NCBI GenBank assembly: GCA_007136595.1
Contig: SLGQ01000114.1
Span: 1 to 6,256, forward strand
Direction of reading: 5' to 3'
Source of the DNA: Candidatus Sumerlaeota bacterium
GTDB lineage: Bacteria; UBP6; UBA1177
Length of the DNA stretch: 6,256 nt
The notes under the pieces were generated by a model. That model worked only from the letters and a program-made list of their open reading frames with translations. It had not been told where the DNA came from and searched no databases. Made by a program: the position numbers and the translations under genes. Of this stretch, positions 5,347 through 6,256 are shown in pieces (positions within the stretch are counted from its first letter, which is position 1; the number at the start of each line of letters is the position of its first letter).

Positions 5347-6256
5347 CACTGTTAGAACGAGATTTGCACCCAGTCCGACAGGTTACATGCATGTGGGAAA
5401 CCTGAGAACGGCTCTTTATGCCTGGCTTCTGGCAAGAAAAAATAACGGAACATTCATATTAAGAATAGAAGATACCGACCAGGAAAGAGAAGTGGAAGGA
5501 GCCATTGACCTGATATACGGAACTTTAAAAGAAACCGGTCTATATCACGATGAAGGACCTGATGTGAATGGCAAATACGGACCTTATATACAAAGTGACA
5601 GAAAAAAAGAGGGTATATATCAGAAATATGCCGACATACTCATTGAAAAGGGTTTTGCATACAGATGTTTCTGTGATAAAGAGAGACTTGAAAAAGTAAG
5701 AATAGACAGTCTGGAGTTCCATGCACAGTCAAAGTATGACAGACACTGTCTTAAACTAAGCAGTGATGAAATAAAGTCCAAAATCGAAGCAGGCATTCCC
5801 TTTGTAATAAGACAGAAAATGCCTGATGAAGGAACAACTGCTTTCCATGATGAAGTTTTTGGTGAAATAACAGTTGACAATTCTACCCTTGACGATGTTG
5901 TGCTTTTGAAATCAGATGGTTACCCGACATATAACTTTGCAAATGTTGTTGATGACCATCTTATGGAAATTACACATGTGGTGAGGGGAAGCGAATATCT
6001 TATTTCAACACCCAAATACAACCTTCTTTATGAAGCTTTTGGGTGGGATCCTCCGAAGTATGTCCATGTTTCTCCTGTTATGAGAGATGCCAGAAGAAAA
6101 CTTTCCAAAAGGGATGGTGACGCAAGTTACAGTGATTTCATAGAAAAAGGTGTCCTTAAAGAAGCACTTTTGAATTATATTGCGCTTTTGGGTTGGAATG
6201 CCGGTAACGATCAGGAAAAATTTACAATTGGAGAACTTGTTGAATCTTTTGATATA
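5336..6256 (+). CDS. gltX: glutamyl-tRNA synthetase (3' truncated by the window)
   Basis: Class I aminoacyl-tRNA synthetase that charges tRNA with glutamate. 307 codons are present and the frame is open at the right edge, so the anticodon-binding half is missing. The signature PSPTGYMHVGNLRTALY (12-28) carries the HIGH-type motif H19-V-G-N22. RIEDTDQERE binds glutamate and ATP, and LSKR in KLSKRDG (K255-R259) is the KMSKS-type loop. GWNAGNDQEKF continues as in bacterial GluRS. A zinc-type insert has C111-F-C113 and C138, but the fourth ligand position (His in E. coli, two residues after the third Cys) is Lys140. Zinc binding is therefore uncertain. AGGAGG (5324-5329) lies 6 nt before the ATG, and the start overlaps the upstream gene by 11 nt. 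Whether it is discriminating or also charges tRNA-Gln cannot be judged without the C-terminal half. Confidence 0.96.
   Translation, partial: MTTDTVRTRFAPSPTGYMHVGNLRTALYAWLLARKNNGTFILRIEDTDQEREVEGAIDLIYGTLKETGLYHDEGPDVNGKYGPYIQSDRKKEGIYQKYADILIEKGFAYRCFCDKERLEKVRIDSLEFHAQSKYDRHCLKLSSDEIKSKIEAGIPFVIRQKMPDEGTTAFHDEVFGEITVDNSTLDDVVLLKSDGYPTYNFANVVDDHLMEITHVVRGSEYLISTPKYNLLYEAFGWDPPKYVHVSPVMRDARRKLSKRDGDASYSDFIEKGVLKEALLNYIALLGWNAGNDQEKFTIGELVESFDI

Overview
This AT-rich window looks like chromosome from a Gram-negative bacterium with an outer membrane. The evidence is a truncated protein at the left edge that ends like a beta-barrel (final Phe), a lipoprotein with a plausible outer-membrane sorting signal, and the MEP isoprenoid gene ispF. 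The style of the proteins (zinc ribbon-Yip1, Lcl_C/DUF1566 lipoprotein with Cys-rich linkers, OMP tail ending in a SEFG-Y-P motif) reminds me of deltaproteobacterial/Myxococcota-like genomes. That is an impression from the protein sequences, not a placement. All genes are on the + strand.

Layout: (1) 1-239 is the 3' end of a probable outer-membrane beta-barrel gene. (2) 245-1772 is a complete two-gene AbiE type IV toxin-antitoxin/abortive-infection module: an AbiEi antitoxin-repressor (start corrected to 313) and an AbiEii nucleotidyltransferase toxin, joined by an ATGA overlap. (3) 1889-3160 is a two-domain Lcl_C (DUF1566) lipoprotein with its own promoter. (4) 3161-3335 is a non-coding gap holding an inverted-repeat structure and a promoter. 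(5) 3336-6256 is a tight operon of zinc ribbon-Yip1 membrane protein, ispF, an unrecognised two-TM protein and gltX (glutamyl-tRNA synthetase, running off the right edge).

The main discovery is the way the AbiE module is mounted. A 58-bp direct repeat (56/58 identical, 1584 bp apart) brackets it. The left copy (187-244) is the last 17 codons and stop of the barrel gene. The right copy (1771-1828) is an orphan duplicate of that gene tail, stranded between the toxin gene and the lipoprotein gene. Each copy ends in TTGAT, which forms most of a -35 hexamer, and each is followed exactly 17 nt later by a good -10 (CATAAT for abiEi, TAAAAT for the lipoprotein). The island therefore appears to have entered at the 3' end of the barrel gene without destroying either the gene or the downstream promoter, and it took over a duplicated -35 box for its own expression. 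A perfect 18-bp palindrome at the predicted abiEi transcription start is a strong candidate for the AbiEi operator. The last two bases of the abiEii stop codon belong to the right repeat, so the junction itself ends the toxin gene.

I see no rRNA, tRNA, CRISPR array, integrase or transposase in the window.
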